From: Priestia iocasae
GTDB taxonomy: Bacteria; Bacillota; Bacilli; Bacillales; Bacillaceae_H
Assembly (NCBI RefSeq): GCF_016909075.1
Contig: NZ_JAFBFC010000003.1
Coordinates: 1 to 64,000 of the forward strand
Length of the DNA stretch: 64,000 nt
Reading direction: 5' to 3'
How positions within the stretch are numbered: position 1 is the stretch's first letter; each line of letters starts with the position of its first letter. Below are positions 51,327 through 59,147 of this stretch, piece after piece. A program made the position numbers and the translations under genes. Below the pieces are notes generated by a model that searched no databases, had not been told where the DNA came from, and saw only the letters and a list, made by a program, of their open reading frames with translations.

Positions 51327-52286
51327 TTATTCATATAACGGTGCAATAACATCAATTCGATCTGTCCAAATCGTTCCTTTAAAGGTAGAAGGAATACGTG
51401 TCACATCGTTTGTTGTATCAAATCCTTCAGACCATTTCCCTTTTCCAGCCACGAGAATGACGCGTGTATGATGGTTTTCCATTCGATTCACGAACTTTTC
51501 TGGCCATCCCCATAAGAAAGGAGCAAATCTTTCTGGAATATGAAGCTGTGTTTCTTCACAAGCTTGTGGCACATAACCCGTCCAACCAACTGCTGTATAA
51601 GACAACAAGCATGACTTTAGAGAATCCATCGACATCGTACGTAGCTCTGGCAGCTCTTTTTCAAGTTCATCAATTGGTTGACTTCCTCCATATACCGCTA
51701 ACTGGCTTAGCCGGTCTTTAGGTAGGTTTTTTAGGTAAGCAGCAAGTGCTTTTCCTTCATTTGGATCATCGCTTTTTATATTGAGTAAAAATGATTCTTT
51801 TGGAAAAGATGCAAACACTTCATCGAGTGATGGCATCATTCCAACTCCTTTTCCACGGAATGGATAGGTCTTACCTCCATCGGCTGTGTATCCGTGACCA
51901 ATATCTATGCTTTTTAGCTCTTCCATCGTATAATCACTCACCTTCCCGTTGACATCGGTCCGGCAATCAAGCGTCCAATCATGAAAGATGGCAAACTGAT
52001 CATCCTTTGTTAACTTAAGATCAAACTCAACAAGATCGGCTCCTGCTTCAAATGCTGCTTTCATTGATGAAATCGTGTTTTCAAGATAAGGATGTTCCGG
52101 CTTGTAAATGCGTTCAGCTGTACACGTGTCATTTTCAAGATTTTCTCGATGAAAGGTTTGAGCAAGCCCTCTATGTGCAAGAAGCTCTGGCTCTTGTGAA
52201 GTTGGACTTGCAAGCAGCGTCGTATTATTGAGATAAACCAATCCAATAACGAGCATCAGTCCTACTATTACCTTTTTCTTTTTCAT
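51327..52286 (-). CDS. Glycerophosphodiester phosphodiesterase family protein
   Basis: A 319-residue secreted or anchored enzyme with a signal sequence/TM (about 5-25). The GDPD catalytic pair is visible in LLAHRGLAQTF (His-Arg) and YLENTISSMKAAFEAGADLV (metal ligands EFDLKLT follow), and DWTLDCRTDVNG. It should hydrolyse glycerophosphodiesters from lipids or teichoic acid. The ATG at 52286 is six bases past GGGGG. Confidence 0.88.
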   Translation of the reverse strand: MKKKKVIVGLMLVIGLVYLNNTTLLASPTSQEPELLAHRGLAQTFHRENLENDTCTAERIYKPEHPYLENTISSMKAAFEAGADLVEFDLKLTKDDQFAIFHDWTLDCRTDVNGKVSDYTMEELKSIDIGHGYTADGGKTYPFRGKGVGMMPSLDEVFASFPKESFLLNIKSDDPNEGKALAAYLKNLPKDRLSQLAVYGGSQPIDELEKELPELRTMSMDSLKSCLLSYTAVGWTGYVPQACEETQLHIPERFAPFLWGWPEKFVNRMENHHTRVILVAGKGKWSEGFDTTNDVTRIPSTFKGTIWTDRIDVIAPLYE

Positions 52287-52420
52287 TGTCATCCCCCATT
52301 ATGTATGAAATCGCTCTTATCATAATAGGAACATTCTCCTTGTTCAATTGCATCAAAATCATATTCATATGATAAGATTCTGAAAATTTACCAGATTTCT
52401 TTTTCTTTTTCATCATAATA

Positions 52421-52568
52421 TGGTAATATCATGGTAGAAGATACACAGCATAAAAATGACCGCAGATGGTGGAACATCGACGGTCATCCCAATATAGCGT
52501 TCCGTTAAGGATCGGCCTACTCAAAATAGACCTCTCGCCTGATTGCCGTCAAGTGAGGTCTATTTTTT
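52421..52568 (+). ncRNA. Putative antisense antitoxin RNA of type I TA
   Basis: An extended -10 (TGGTAATAT, 52421-52429) could start an RNA near 52436, and a strong plus-strand terminator (AAAATAGACCTC at 52523-52534, GAGGTCTATTTT at 52555-52566, T-run) ends it at about 52568. It would overlap the 3' end of the toxin mRNA, the RatA/TxpA arrangement. Confidence 0.55.
52456..52487 (-). terminator. Terminator of the toxin mRNA
   Basis: Two-part stem ATGACCG/CGGTCAT with inner GATG/CATC, five T after it on the minus strand. It ends a 3' UTR of about 75 bases after the toxin stop. Confidence 0.75.
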
Positions 52569-52655
52569 ATCTTTATGAAAAGATAAAATCGCAATAACAA
52601 GCATCGAAAACGAAATCATTAACGACAAAGCTTCCGCGATTGACATTATAGGCAT
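52560..52655 (-). CDS. TxpA/BsrE-like type I toxin (holin-like)
   Basis: A 31-residue hydrophobic peptide, MPIMSIAEALSLMISFSMLV then a short basic tail HKDKK. This is the 'putative holin-like toxin' pattern of Firmicutes type I toxins, which insert in the membrane. AAGGGGGTGATG overlaps the first ATG; a second ATG at 52646 gives 28 residues. Promoter, antisense RNA and 5'-3' pairing elements around it support function. Confidence 0.8.
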   Translation of the reverse strand: MPIMSIAEALSLMISFSMLVIAILSFHKDKK

Positions 52656-52738
52656 CACCCCCTTTCACCTAATTACCTTTAGATGAAACAAGGAGCTTAG
52701 CCGACCACACTTGAACCGAAGCGCTATATTGTTCTTTT

Positions 52739-52747
52739 ATTATACCA
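52739..52747 (-). promoter_or_regulatory. Extended -10 of toxin promoter
   Basis: Minus-strand TGGTATAAT. The mRNA should start near 52732, right at CAATATAGCG, which is complementary to a 3' UTR segment at 52490-52499. Confidence 0.65.
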
Positions 52748-52800
52748 TATTTATCTAATTGCTTGTTTGCTAGCATTTACTTTCATTCATTCTTCCCAAA

Positions 52801-53331
52801 TTAAAGCCATTCTTCTATTAAACTCACCTTTTTATTTGTAGCGTCTAACGTCACTTTTCGTCCAATTGGCATCGGATGCATCGGATGTGTGTGACAGCAA
52901 TCAAAGTCCGCTAGAACTGGAATATTCCTGTCATCCATGATTTCTAAAAGAACCTCATATGGTTTGCGTCCTGTTCCTAAGTCATCATATTGCTCATGCT
53001 TACCAAGAATAATTCCGCCAACTTTATCAAAAATCCCATTTACTTTCAGCATCGCCACGTTTTTTTCAACAACTGCTATGTTTTTTGCACAATCTTCAAT
53101 GAGTAAAATGTCGCCTTCTTGAATCGTAGGCATATAAGAGCTTCCTAGAATTCCATACATCGCATTTAAGTTTCCACCGATTAAGCGTCCTTCTGAAACT
53201 CCTTCCGCTGCGCAAATCCATTCGTTTTGATATAGTGTCTTTTCTGTCGTTTTTGTTTCCCAGTTGACGGCTTCATCTGACCACATCTCTGGCAGTGTAG
53301 AGGTCAGGGGTTCGAGCCCCCTATGCTCCAT
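52801..53331 (-). pseudogene. S66 peptidase (LD-carboxypeptidase/MccF-like), 5'-truncated
   Basis: From about 53285 leftward the frame is the C-terminal half of an S66 peptidase: WSDEAVNWETK, GRLIGGNLNAMYGILG, GGIILGKHEQYDD and the HTHPMHP histidine region. The first 14 codons (MEHRGLEPLTSTLP) are only the reverse translation of the tRNA fragment. The N-terminal half with the nucleophilic Ser is missing, so no active enzyme is expected. The break coincides with the integrative element's end. Confidence 0.85.
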
Positions 53332-53335
53332 ACCA
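53287..53335 (+). other. tRNA 3'-end fragment, probable attachment site
   Basis: AGGGG-TTCGAGC-CCCCT (53306-53322) is a perfect T-arm with seven-base loop, then acceptor strand ATGCTCC and discriminator A (53323-53330). No matching 5' half (GGAGCAT) lies upstream; S66 coding sequence does. The integrase gene is 120 bp away, so this is probably an att core. Confidence 0.7.
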
Positions 53336-53349
53336 TATGCAAGCGGGAT

Positions 53350-53382
53350 AAACCTTGATATATCAAGGTTTCTTCTTTTTTA
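53350..53382 (+). terminator. Palindromic terminator
   Basis: Perfect 22-bp palindrome AAACCTTGATATATCAAGGTTT followed by CTTCTTTTTTAT on the plus strand. Confidence 0.75.
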
Positions 53383-53424
53383 TCTAGGTTTATCTCACTT
53401 ACGGGAACACTCATTAAATTATCG

Positions 53425-53444
53425 TTTGGTCACCATTTGGTCAC
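53425..53444. repeat. TTTGGTCAC direct repeats
   Basis: Two copies of TTTGGTCAC start 11 bp apart (53425 and 53436), one helical turn, between the att fragment and the end of int. They may be integrase arm-type sites. Confidence 0.5.
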
Positions 53445-53452
53445 ACACGCAC

Positions 53453-54559
53453 TCATTTAATCATTTCATCTAATTTTCGGGCCACTTCCTCTTGCATAGT
53501 TGGAAGCACATGTGAATACGTATCAAGTGTAACTTTTATGTTACTGTGACCTAACCTCTCGGAGATAACCTTGACATTTACACCCTTTGATAGAAGTAAC
53601 GTTGCATGAGTATGCCTTAAATCGTGGAAACGGATTTTAGGAACATCAGCTAATTTAATCAGTCGGTTGAAAGTCCTTCTCACATTTGCTGGATTAAAAG
53701 GTGTGCCATGCTGTGTACAAGCTATTAAATCGAAATCCTCGTAAATGGTCCCTAAGCTAAGCTTTTCTTTTGAAACGGTTAATTTACGAGTTTTTAACGC
53801 CCTTATTGTTACCTCTGACAAATTGATTGCACGGAGGCTTGATTGGGTTTTGGCCCCACTCATCATTTCCTTTCCATCATGACTGAGCGTTTGCTTAATC
53901 CTTATTAACCCTTTCTCCAAATCGACATCCTTCCAGCGTAACCCAAGTACCTCACCTTGACGCATTCCAGTGGTTAATGCTAAGTGAAAGACGATATAGG
54001 AGGGATCCTCTCTAGCTACCTTAAGAAATTGGTTTACCTCATCTTCATTCCATACCGTCATCTCTTTTTTATTTGCTTTTGGCAGTTTGACCTTCAAGGC
54101 CACATTTTTAGGCACTAACTCAAAATCCACTGCATGCTCCAACGAATTTCTTATAATTTCATGAATCTTTTTAATCGTAGAACTGCTCAGGCCCTCTTCA
54201 CTCAAGCGGTTGATGAAAGACTGAATTTGAATCGTGGAGAGCTTTGATAGCTTGTAATTCCCCAGCTCCGGTACAATTCTTCCTTGTAGGTAGGCTTTAT
54301 AAACTTTTGTGGTTTGAACACCAATACTGTTTTGCTTTGTCAAAAACCAGTCGTCTAAGTAATCTTTATATAAGATAGTGGATGGTTCAATATAGCTACC
54401 TGTATTTACAGTATTTATGGCCTCAGCCAGTGCTTGCTGTGCTTCTTTTTTTGTTTTAAATCCCCGCTTTTTCTTTTGTTGGCGTTTACCGTCAGCCTTA
54501 TATCCTAACGTAAAGACATAGTACCAACTTTTCCCTTCCTTTTTTACGGTTCCTTTCAT
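53453..54559 (-). CDS. int: Tyrosine-recombinase integrase of the element
   Basis: A 368-residue phage-type integrase: an N-terminal arm-binding domain (AP2-like, about 1-55), a SAM-like core-binding domain (about 60-155), and the catalytic domain with Arg in TTGMRQGEVLGLRWKDVD, HDLRHTHATLLLSKG and Tyr in VTLDTYSHV. Intact. It faces the tRNA fragment, as usual for elements using tRNA 3' ends. GGGGAGAG precedes the ATG. Confidence 0.95.
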   Translation of the reverse strand: MKGTVKKEGKSWYYVFTLGYKADGKRQQKKKRGFKTKKEAQQALAEAINTVNTGSYIEPSTILYKDYLDDWFLTKQNSIGVQTTKVYKAYLQGRIVPELGNYKLSKLSTIQIQSFINRLSEEGLSSSTIKKIHEIIRNSLEHAVDFELVPKNVALKVKLPKANKKEMTVWNEDEVNQFLKVAREDPSYIVFHLALTTGMRQGEVLGLRWKDVDLEKGLIRIKQTLSHDGKEMMSGAKTQSSLRAINLSEVTIRALKTRKLTVSKEKLSLGTIYEDFDLIACTQHGTPFNPANVRRTFNRLIKLADVPKIRFHDLRHTHATLLLSKGVNVKVISERLGHSNIKVTLDTYSHVLPTMQEEVARKLDEMIK

Positions 54560-54584
54560 ACAAATCTCTCCCCATTTTGAAAAT

Positions 54585-54628
54585 AAAAAGTGCTAAGCCA
54601 TCTCAATGAACGGCTACAGCACCTTTTT
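54585..54628. terminator. Terminator between int and excisionase-like gene
   Basis: AAAAAGTGCTAAGCC and GGCTACAGCACCTTTTT pair with one bulge or mismatch; A-run and T-run suit both strands. Confidence 0.7.
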
Positions 54629-54698
54629 AGAAGAGAGTGCTTTGTTATAGCACATCTCAATTTTAACTTTTGAGATGTGACAGTATATACCATCTCAA
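54599..54698. repeat. CATCTCAA repeats
   Basis: CATCTCAA occurs at 54599-54606, 54653-54660 and 54691-54698, and inverted (TTGAGATG) at 54670-54677; the middle pair forms a hairpin. The cluster, between int and the excisionase-like gene, could be a binding array for that HTH protein. Confidence 0.55.
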
Positions 54699-54731
54699 AT
54701 ATATATGGGATCTGCATGTTTAATCAACCTA

Positions 54732-54953
54732 TTAATCTAAATTGCTAATTTTTTCATGAATGTTATCCGTCTCTTCCTCACCGTCCAGCCAACGTACAAA
54801 TACAGCTTTTAAAATCTTAATTCTCTTGCCGACTCTCACTGTGTGAAACTGGCCTGAAGAAACCAATTCGTAAGCTTGGCGTCGGCCAATTCCTAAAATC
54901 TCTTGAATATCATCAACGTTTAGCACATCTGGGTACTGATCTAAACTATTCAT
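54732..54953 (-). CDS. Excisionase-like HTH protein
   Basis: A 73-residue MerR/excisionase-type winged helix: VDDIQEILGIGRRQAYELVS then FHTVRVGKRIKI and WLDGEEE. Proteins of this form next to an integrase act as excisionase or recombination directionality factor. AAGGAG precedes the ATG. It lies upstream of int with repeats between. Confidence 0.82.
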   Translation of the reverse strand: MNSLDQYPDVLNVDDIQEILGIGRRQAYELVSSGQFHTVRVGKRIKILKAVFVRWLDGEEETDNIHEKISNLD

Positions 54954-55200
54954 TATAACACTCCTTTAACAACACCTTGATACTTATGATTAGCATGACA
55001 TATCTCCAATTGGCAGTTCACATAGTTTTGTCTTTAGGAGCTTCTTGATTTAGCTTTTTCGCTTCTCTAGCCTTCTGGTTACGATGTCTTTTAATATATT
55101 TCCCTCTATTCAAACCTTGGCTGGATTCATCTGTAACAGCCCGCTCATTTCTGCTTCAGTTAAAAAACTGTACATTTATTTAAGGATACTTCAATATATT

Positions 55201-55473
55201 TCACATTAACAATTCCTTCCGACTGTATTCTTCAACAATTTCATATAAACGCTCTGTTAGTCTTTCTATTTCTTTTAATTCTTGGGCTGTTGCTTCAACA
55301 CCCTTGATTGATATCCTCCAACTTTTCCTTATGCAATCAATGTACTCTTCATGCTTTTGCTTAATAAGCCAAACTGATATCTTCTCATAAAGATCATCTT
55401 GTTCACTTTTTTCTACTTTTATTAACGGGGGAAGCTTAGATTGAATACGATTTAATCGTCCTTTTATGCTCAT
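55201..55473 (-). CDS. Hypothetical element protein
   Basis: A 90-residue charged, mostly helical protein (MSIKGRLNRIQSKLPPLIK). No family recognised. Its ATG overlaps the stop of the gene at 55470 by four bases, so both are coupled. It may have a role in replication or copy control together with the primase gene upstream, inferred from position only. Confidence 0.6.
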   Translation of the reverse strand: MSIKGRLNRIQSKLPPLIKVEKSEQDDLYEKISVWLIKQKHEEYIDCIRKSWRISIKGVEATAQELKEIERLTERLYEIVEEYSRKELLM

Positions 55474-55691
55474 GAATTTAACTCTCCTAATCGTTTTTCA
55501 ATTTCACACATTTTTTCATCCATTCCGCCTACTTCCATGGCCCTTATTATACTATTTGATAATGTGGCAATTACTCTAGCTCGATCTATAGTTGGAGCTT
55601 CTTCTTGTAATAATTCATTAATTACTCTAGCAAGCATCCTTCGTACGTCTTGAGGCTTATTTAACCTGACTTTTCCTTTAGAAACTGTCAT
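55470..55691 (-). CDS. Hypothetical element protein
   Basis: A 73-residue protein (MTVSKGKVRLNKPQDVRRML) with two or three helices and no family match. The start at 55691 is preceded by GAGAGG; an in-frame GTG at 55703 sits on the ribosome site and is rejected. The sequence AATAGTGTCAAGG lies upstream and is shared with the primase promoter region. Confidence 0.6.
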   Translation of the reverse strand: MTVSKGKVRLNKPQDVRRMLARVINELLQEEAPTIDRARVIATLSNSIIRAMEVGGMDEKMCEIEKRLGELNS

Positions 55692-55926
55692 ATAAATTCC
55701 CACCTCTCAAAACACTGAAATATAAAGGCATTTAGGCATTTTTATCATACAAAATGTTATATTTTATAGGATCTGTTAATACCAATTTCCTCTAAGCTAT
55801 TTTGATATTAATTCTTTTATATAGACTATCTGTGTATACTGTTATTGGAAATGGTTAAACTGGTATTGTTGCTATATAAAACCTTGACACTATTTGATTT
55901 TCTCCATACCAGATTTTTTTTAGTAA
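55692..55926. promoter_or_regulatory. Leader region with shared AATANTGTCAA motif
   Basis: A/T-rich intergenic stretch; minus strand reads AATAGTGTCAAGG at 55884-55894. Related copies at 57412-57422 and 57431-57441 lie upstream of the primase gene. Confidence 0.4.
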
Positions 55927-57345
55927 TTACCATTTATTAAAATAATTAAATTCACTGTCTATTCTTAATGCAATTCCTGAGAACGCCCTTTTGCCATTAG
56001 CTCTAACTGTGTCACTTTTAAAACCTTTTAAATGAAGTGATTTATAAAACTTTTGCAACCCTAGTGGTTTATAACCACTCAACTTACACCATTCACTATA
56101 AGCTCTATATACACTCATCTTAGATATTCTTGCATTTTCTAAAAATACGCATTCCTCTTCAAGAAATTGTATAACTTTGTCATTTGCCCTCTTATACTCA
56201 TTAAGGGCATTTTTTGTGTCTTGGTTAGTTGTAAATCCGCCTTGACTCCTCAATCTTTTTATACCTTGAAGAGCAACATTTAAAAGTCCGCTAAGTTCTT
56301 CTACTGTAACTAACTTTTCCAATAAGTTTGGATCTGCATTTTTACCAATGAATGAGAAAGGAAAATTTATGATGATCCATCTTCTAAAAAAGCCCTCTGA
56401 TAAATCGCTTGAAGTTGGCAATTCATTTGCTGAGAACATTAACCTGGAATATGGTTTAAAAGTAAAGCTTTTTTGCCCTTTGTTCTCAGCCTGGAGATCG
56501 TCACCAGTTACTATTTTTTTGAAAATTCCAGTATCCTTTAACGCACTTGCAGGTAAATCTGCTGAAGTGTTCGCTAGCTTTCCAAAGAGACTTGCAGTTG
56601 CAAATCTGTTTTTTTCGAAATCTTGTATATCATGGTGACAAATGTTTTCCTTACCAATAAAGCATTGAAATAAATTCATTAAAACACTTTTCCCATTAGC
56701 ACCTGTCCCAGTTAACATTAACGCTTTTTCATACTTAGTTGAAGAAAACAAACAGTAGCCAAACCATTCTTCCAGAATAGGAACTGTGTCTGCTGGAACA
56801 ACTTCATTAATGAATTTTTTTATATTAGGACATTGTGCATTAGGATCATATTCGATTGGAAGCTGTATTGTAGTCAAAATCATTGGAGAGTGTTCAATTA
56901 ATTCACCGGTATCTACATTTAATAAACCATTCTTTACATTTAATAATGGAGTTAAATTAAATGCATCCACTTTTAAGACCTTCCACCTCTCGATCTGCCC
57001 AATTACTTCCGCTACTCGCTGATTATTCGCTTCAAAACCTAATAGTTCTTGAATTTTTTGCCTTAAGAACATTTCTTTTCCTGATTTATAGACACCGTCT
57101 TCATATACAAGTAAACCTAATCCTTCACAATAAACAGTTGGATACTTACTCATGATATCGTTAGCTACAGCCATCGGAACAAATCTATAAGATCCATTTT
57201 TACTTTTGGAGAAATAATTAGCATAATCAGTTGTTGGCTCAACATCTATTCCTATTTCTTTTAAGTGAGTAACCCACATCAACCGGCTACCATATCGATA
57301 ATCTAACTCTTCCACTTTTTCAGGATCGATAAAATTGAAAATCAT
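55927..57345 (-). CDS. P4-family phage/plasmid primase-helicase
   Basis: A 472-residue protein. The D5-like N-terminal part (about 100-180) precedes the superfamily 3 helicase with Walker A LTGTGANGKSVLMNLF (about 214-229), Walker B DLPAS region and sensor KPYSRLMFSANELPT, then a C-terminal winged-helix part. No zinc-binding primase head is seen, so the primase half may be missing or separate. It should unwind DNA for the element's own replication. GAGGTGA precedes the ATG. Confidence 0.88.
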   Translation of the reverse strand: MIFNFIDPEKVEELDYRYGSRLMWVTHLKEIGIDVEPTTDYANYFSKSKNGSYRFVPMAVANDIMSKYPTVYCEGLGLLVYEDGVYKSGKEMFLRQKIQELLGFEANNQRVAEVIGQIERWKVLKVDAFNLTPLLNVKNGLLNVDTGELIEHSPMILTTIQLPIEYDPNAQCPNIKKFINEVVPADTVPILEEWFGYCLFSSTKYEKALMLTGTGANGKSVLMNLFQCFIGKENICHHDIQDFEKNRFATASLFGKLANTSADLPASALKDTGIFKKIVTGDDLQAENKGQKSFTFKPYSRLMFSANELPTSSDLSEGFFRRWIIINFPFSFIGKNADPNLLEKLVTVEELSGLLNVALQGIKRLRSQGGFTTNQDTKNALNEYKRANDKVIQFLEEECVFLENARISKMSVYRAYSEWCKLSGYKPLGLQKFYKSLHLKGFKSDTVRANGKRAFSGIALRIDSEFNYFNKW

Positions 57346-57439
57346 AAAGTCACCTCAAGTTGCATTAATGTCTTTTTCCTAATACCCTGAAAAGGCTTGA
57401 CTACTGTTCTTTTGACAATATTGAACTACCTTGACAGTA

Positions 57440-57640
57440 TTAATGGCTTTTTTTATTCTCATTTTGTTTCTCTTTATATAGAGTTTCGATAATACCTTGT
57501 ATACATTGTTTATCTGCTTTCGAAAGTTCATTTCGTAACACTCTACAGAATTGACTTTCGCTTATCCCGTATTTTTCAGCAACTTGCCATTGAAATAACC
57601 CCATTTCCTTAATTTTTGACTTGATTTCATAATTGGGCAT
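57440..57640 (-). CDS. HTH regulator of the element
   Basis: A 66-residue protein with a Cro/CI-like helix-turn-helix (MGLFQWQVAEKYGISESQFC) and a basic tail. The start at 57640 has GAGGTGA; a frame open to 57739 has no support. It is divergent from the zinc-ribbon gene at 57760 and probably represses both, with the palindrome between as candidate operator. Confidence 0.8.
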   Translation of the reverse strand: MPNYEIKSKIKEMGLFQWQVAEKYGISESQFCRVLRNELSKADKQCIQGIIETLYKEKQNENKKSH

Positions 57641-57687
57641 CTTTATCACCTCAGATGTAAAAATTGTTGTTGTTGCATTATAAATTC

Positions 57688-57731
57688 TGTCCACTTGGTA
57701 AGAATGTAAGAAGTGGAAAATCAGGTGGACA
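57688..57731. promoter_or_regulatory. Inverted repeat in divergent promoter region
   Basis: TGTCCACTTG (57688-57697) and CAGGTGGACA (57722-57731) pair with one mismatch. The spacing and position between divergent genes suit a repressor operator. Confidence 0.55.
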
Positions 57732-57759
57732 CGTAGCATTAAAGTAAAGGGTGGTCTTT

Positions 57760-58644
57760 ATGGAAAAAAGGATTCTCGGATTAAAAGTTCGCTATATTCA
57801 AAATGTTTATAACATAACATTTATAGAAGAAGAAAATGATTTTTTTGCTATTAAGATTAAAGGAATTAATAGAACATATAACATTTTTTATGAAGAAACT
57901 TGGATGGGCCAACGAGGCTTATTACAAGAAATATTAAGTGTTCATAAAATGAGGACAACAAGTAATGAAAAGAGTTTATTTAAAAAATTTGTTTTGAAAT
58001 GGGGATTTATTAGTAATTTGGAGAAACAGTCAATGAGTGAATTCTGGAATGAAATCAATATTTTAGCGCTATTACTATCCCGCTACAGCCAGATAATGAA
58101 CAAGGATTTACACTCTCTAAGGAAATGGATCTTAATAAAAGAGGTGAGAAAAGAAGTTTACGAAGAAATTAATGGAGTTCAATACCGTATTGAAAATGCT
58201 GAAACTTTATCTGCAAAAAGAGGTGCCAGAACAATAGTATCCTTTAGTGGGAACATTAGATGTGGTGTTATCGAAACCAAATCTAGTTTAAACGATATAC
58301 AACAAAATGAATTGGCAAGCTACCAACTTCTTGGGTTTACTTTTTTAACTGAAGTTCTTTATGACTTAAACATACCCACACTTATTAGACCTGGGAGAAT
58401 TAATATTAATCAAAGAAATTCATATACACCCATCCAGGAAATAAAAGTAGATCCTTATTTAGAAATTAAAGATATGTGTTCATCAATCTATGTCTTGTTG
58501 TTAATGCTAATAACAAAAAAACAATCCGTTTGTAAGTCATGTGATGCACCATTTACTCCAAAAAGAGCTAATAACATATATTGCAGTACTACATGTAGTA
58601 ATTACGTTAAGAAGAGGAATTATAGAGAGAGAAAATATAGATGA
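57760..58644 (+). CDS. Unrecognised element protein with C-terminal zinc ribbon
   Basis: A 294-residue protein. Residues 1-250 match nothing I know; they are mixed alpha/beta with several aromatic strands. The C-terminus (about 258-290) is a clear zinc ribbon: CKSCDAPFTPKRAN then YCSTTCSNYVKKRNYR, as in CGNR-type proteins. It is the only plus-strand gene of the element, divergent from the HTH gene, and A/T-rich. AAAGGG precedes the ATG at 57760. It may be a regulator or a defence/anti-defence cargo gene; that is open. Confidence 0.7.
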   Translation: MEKRILGLKVRYIQNVYNITFIEEENDFFAIKIKGINRTYNIFYEETWMGQRGLLQEILSVHKMRTTSNEKSLFKKFVLKWGFISNLEKQSMSEFWNEINILALLLSRYSQIMNKDLHSLRKWILIKEVRKEVYEEINGVQYRIENAETLSAKRGARTIVSFSGNIRCGVIETKSSLNDIQQNELASYQLLGFTFLTEVLYDLNIPTLIRPGRININQRNSYTPIQEIKVDPYLEIKDMCSSIYVLLLMLITKKQSVCKSCDAPFTPKRANNIYCSTTCSNYVKKRNYRERKYR

Positions 58645-59104
58645 GCTGTTCCATGCTCCTATCTTAATCCGTCGTTTTTTATTCAGTATCTGTTAGTCTT
58701 GGAATAGAAATATCAATACATGATAATGAAGGGTACCTCGCATTTGAAAAGAGCGGATAGTAATATATACTTAAAATCTCCGTAACTTGCTCTTTATCGC
58801 TTAAAACCATACTAACTCCATCTATATTTCTAATTCAAACTTCCGCTTTACTATCACTTGTGATACGGTTCACCGAACTTCATCAAATAACAAAGTTAAT
58901 TTTGAACATAAAGTTTTTATTACAATTTGACTTCTATCCTATCAAGGGCGAGTCGTACGTTATTTGGGGTTATTTATAGTTACCGACAGTATCTATGAAT
59001 TATTATTTATCAAGGGGTTGCAGTTTTTTGTTTCTTCTAATTATTGCTTATTAATTATAATTACTTTAAGTTTGTTGCCAAATGAATGCCATAGAGATCA
59101 GACT
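58645..59104. other. Intergenic region in the element
   Basis: Between convergent genes, about 460 bp, A/T-rich. One minus-strand frame of 43 codons (58679-58810, MVLSDKEQVTEILSIYYYPL) has GGAG five bases before its ATG but no known match; it may be a small gene or relic. Nothing else is supported. Confidence 0.35.
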
Positions 59105-59144
59105 TAAAAAAATAAAACCATCTGCATAAATACAGATGGTTTTA
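59105..59144 (-). terminator. Terminator of the RM operon
   Basis: Perfect 12-bp arms TAAAACCATCTG/CAGATGGTTTTA with a T-run of seven on the minus strand. Confidence 0.9.
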
Positions 59145-59147
59145 TCC

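Noticed and set aside
53287-53331. MEHRGLEPLTSTLP as true N-terminus of the S66 protein
   Set aside because: It is the reverse complement of a tRNA T-arm and acceptor end and not peptidase sequence.
53200-53335. A complete tRNA gene
   Set aside because: No 5' acceptor strand (GGAGCAT), D-arm or anticodon arm is found upstream; S66 coding sequence is there instead.
54954-55200. Small basic gene on the minus strand (KYIKRHRNQKAREAKK)
   Set aside because: The frame has no credible start codon or ribosome site and is interrupted in its neighbours.
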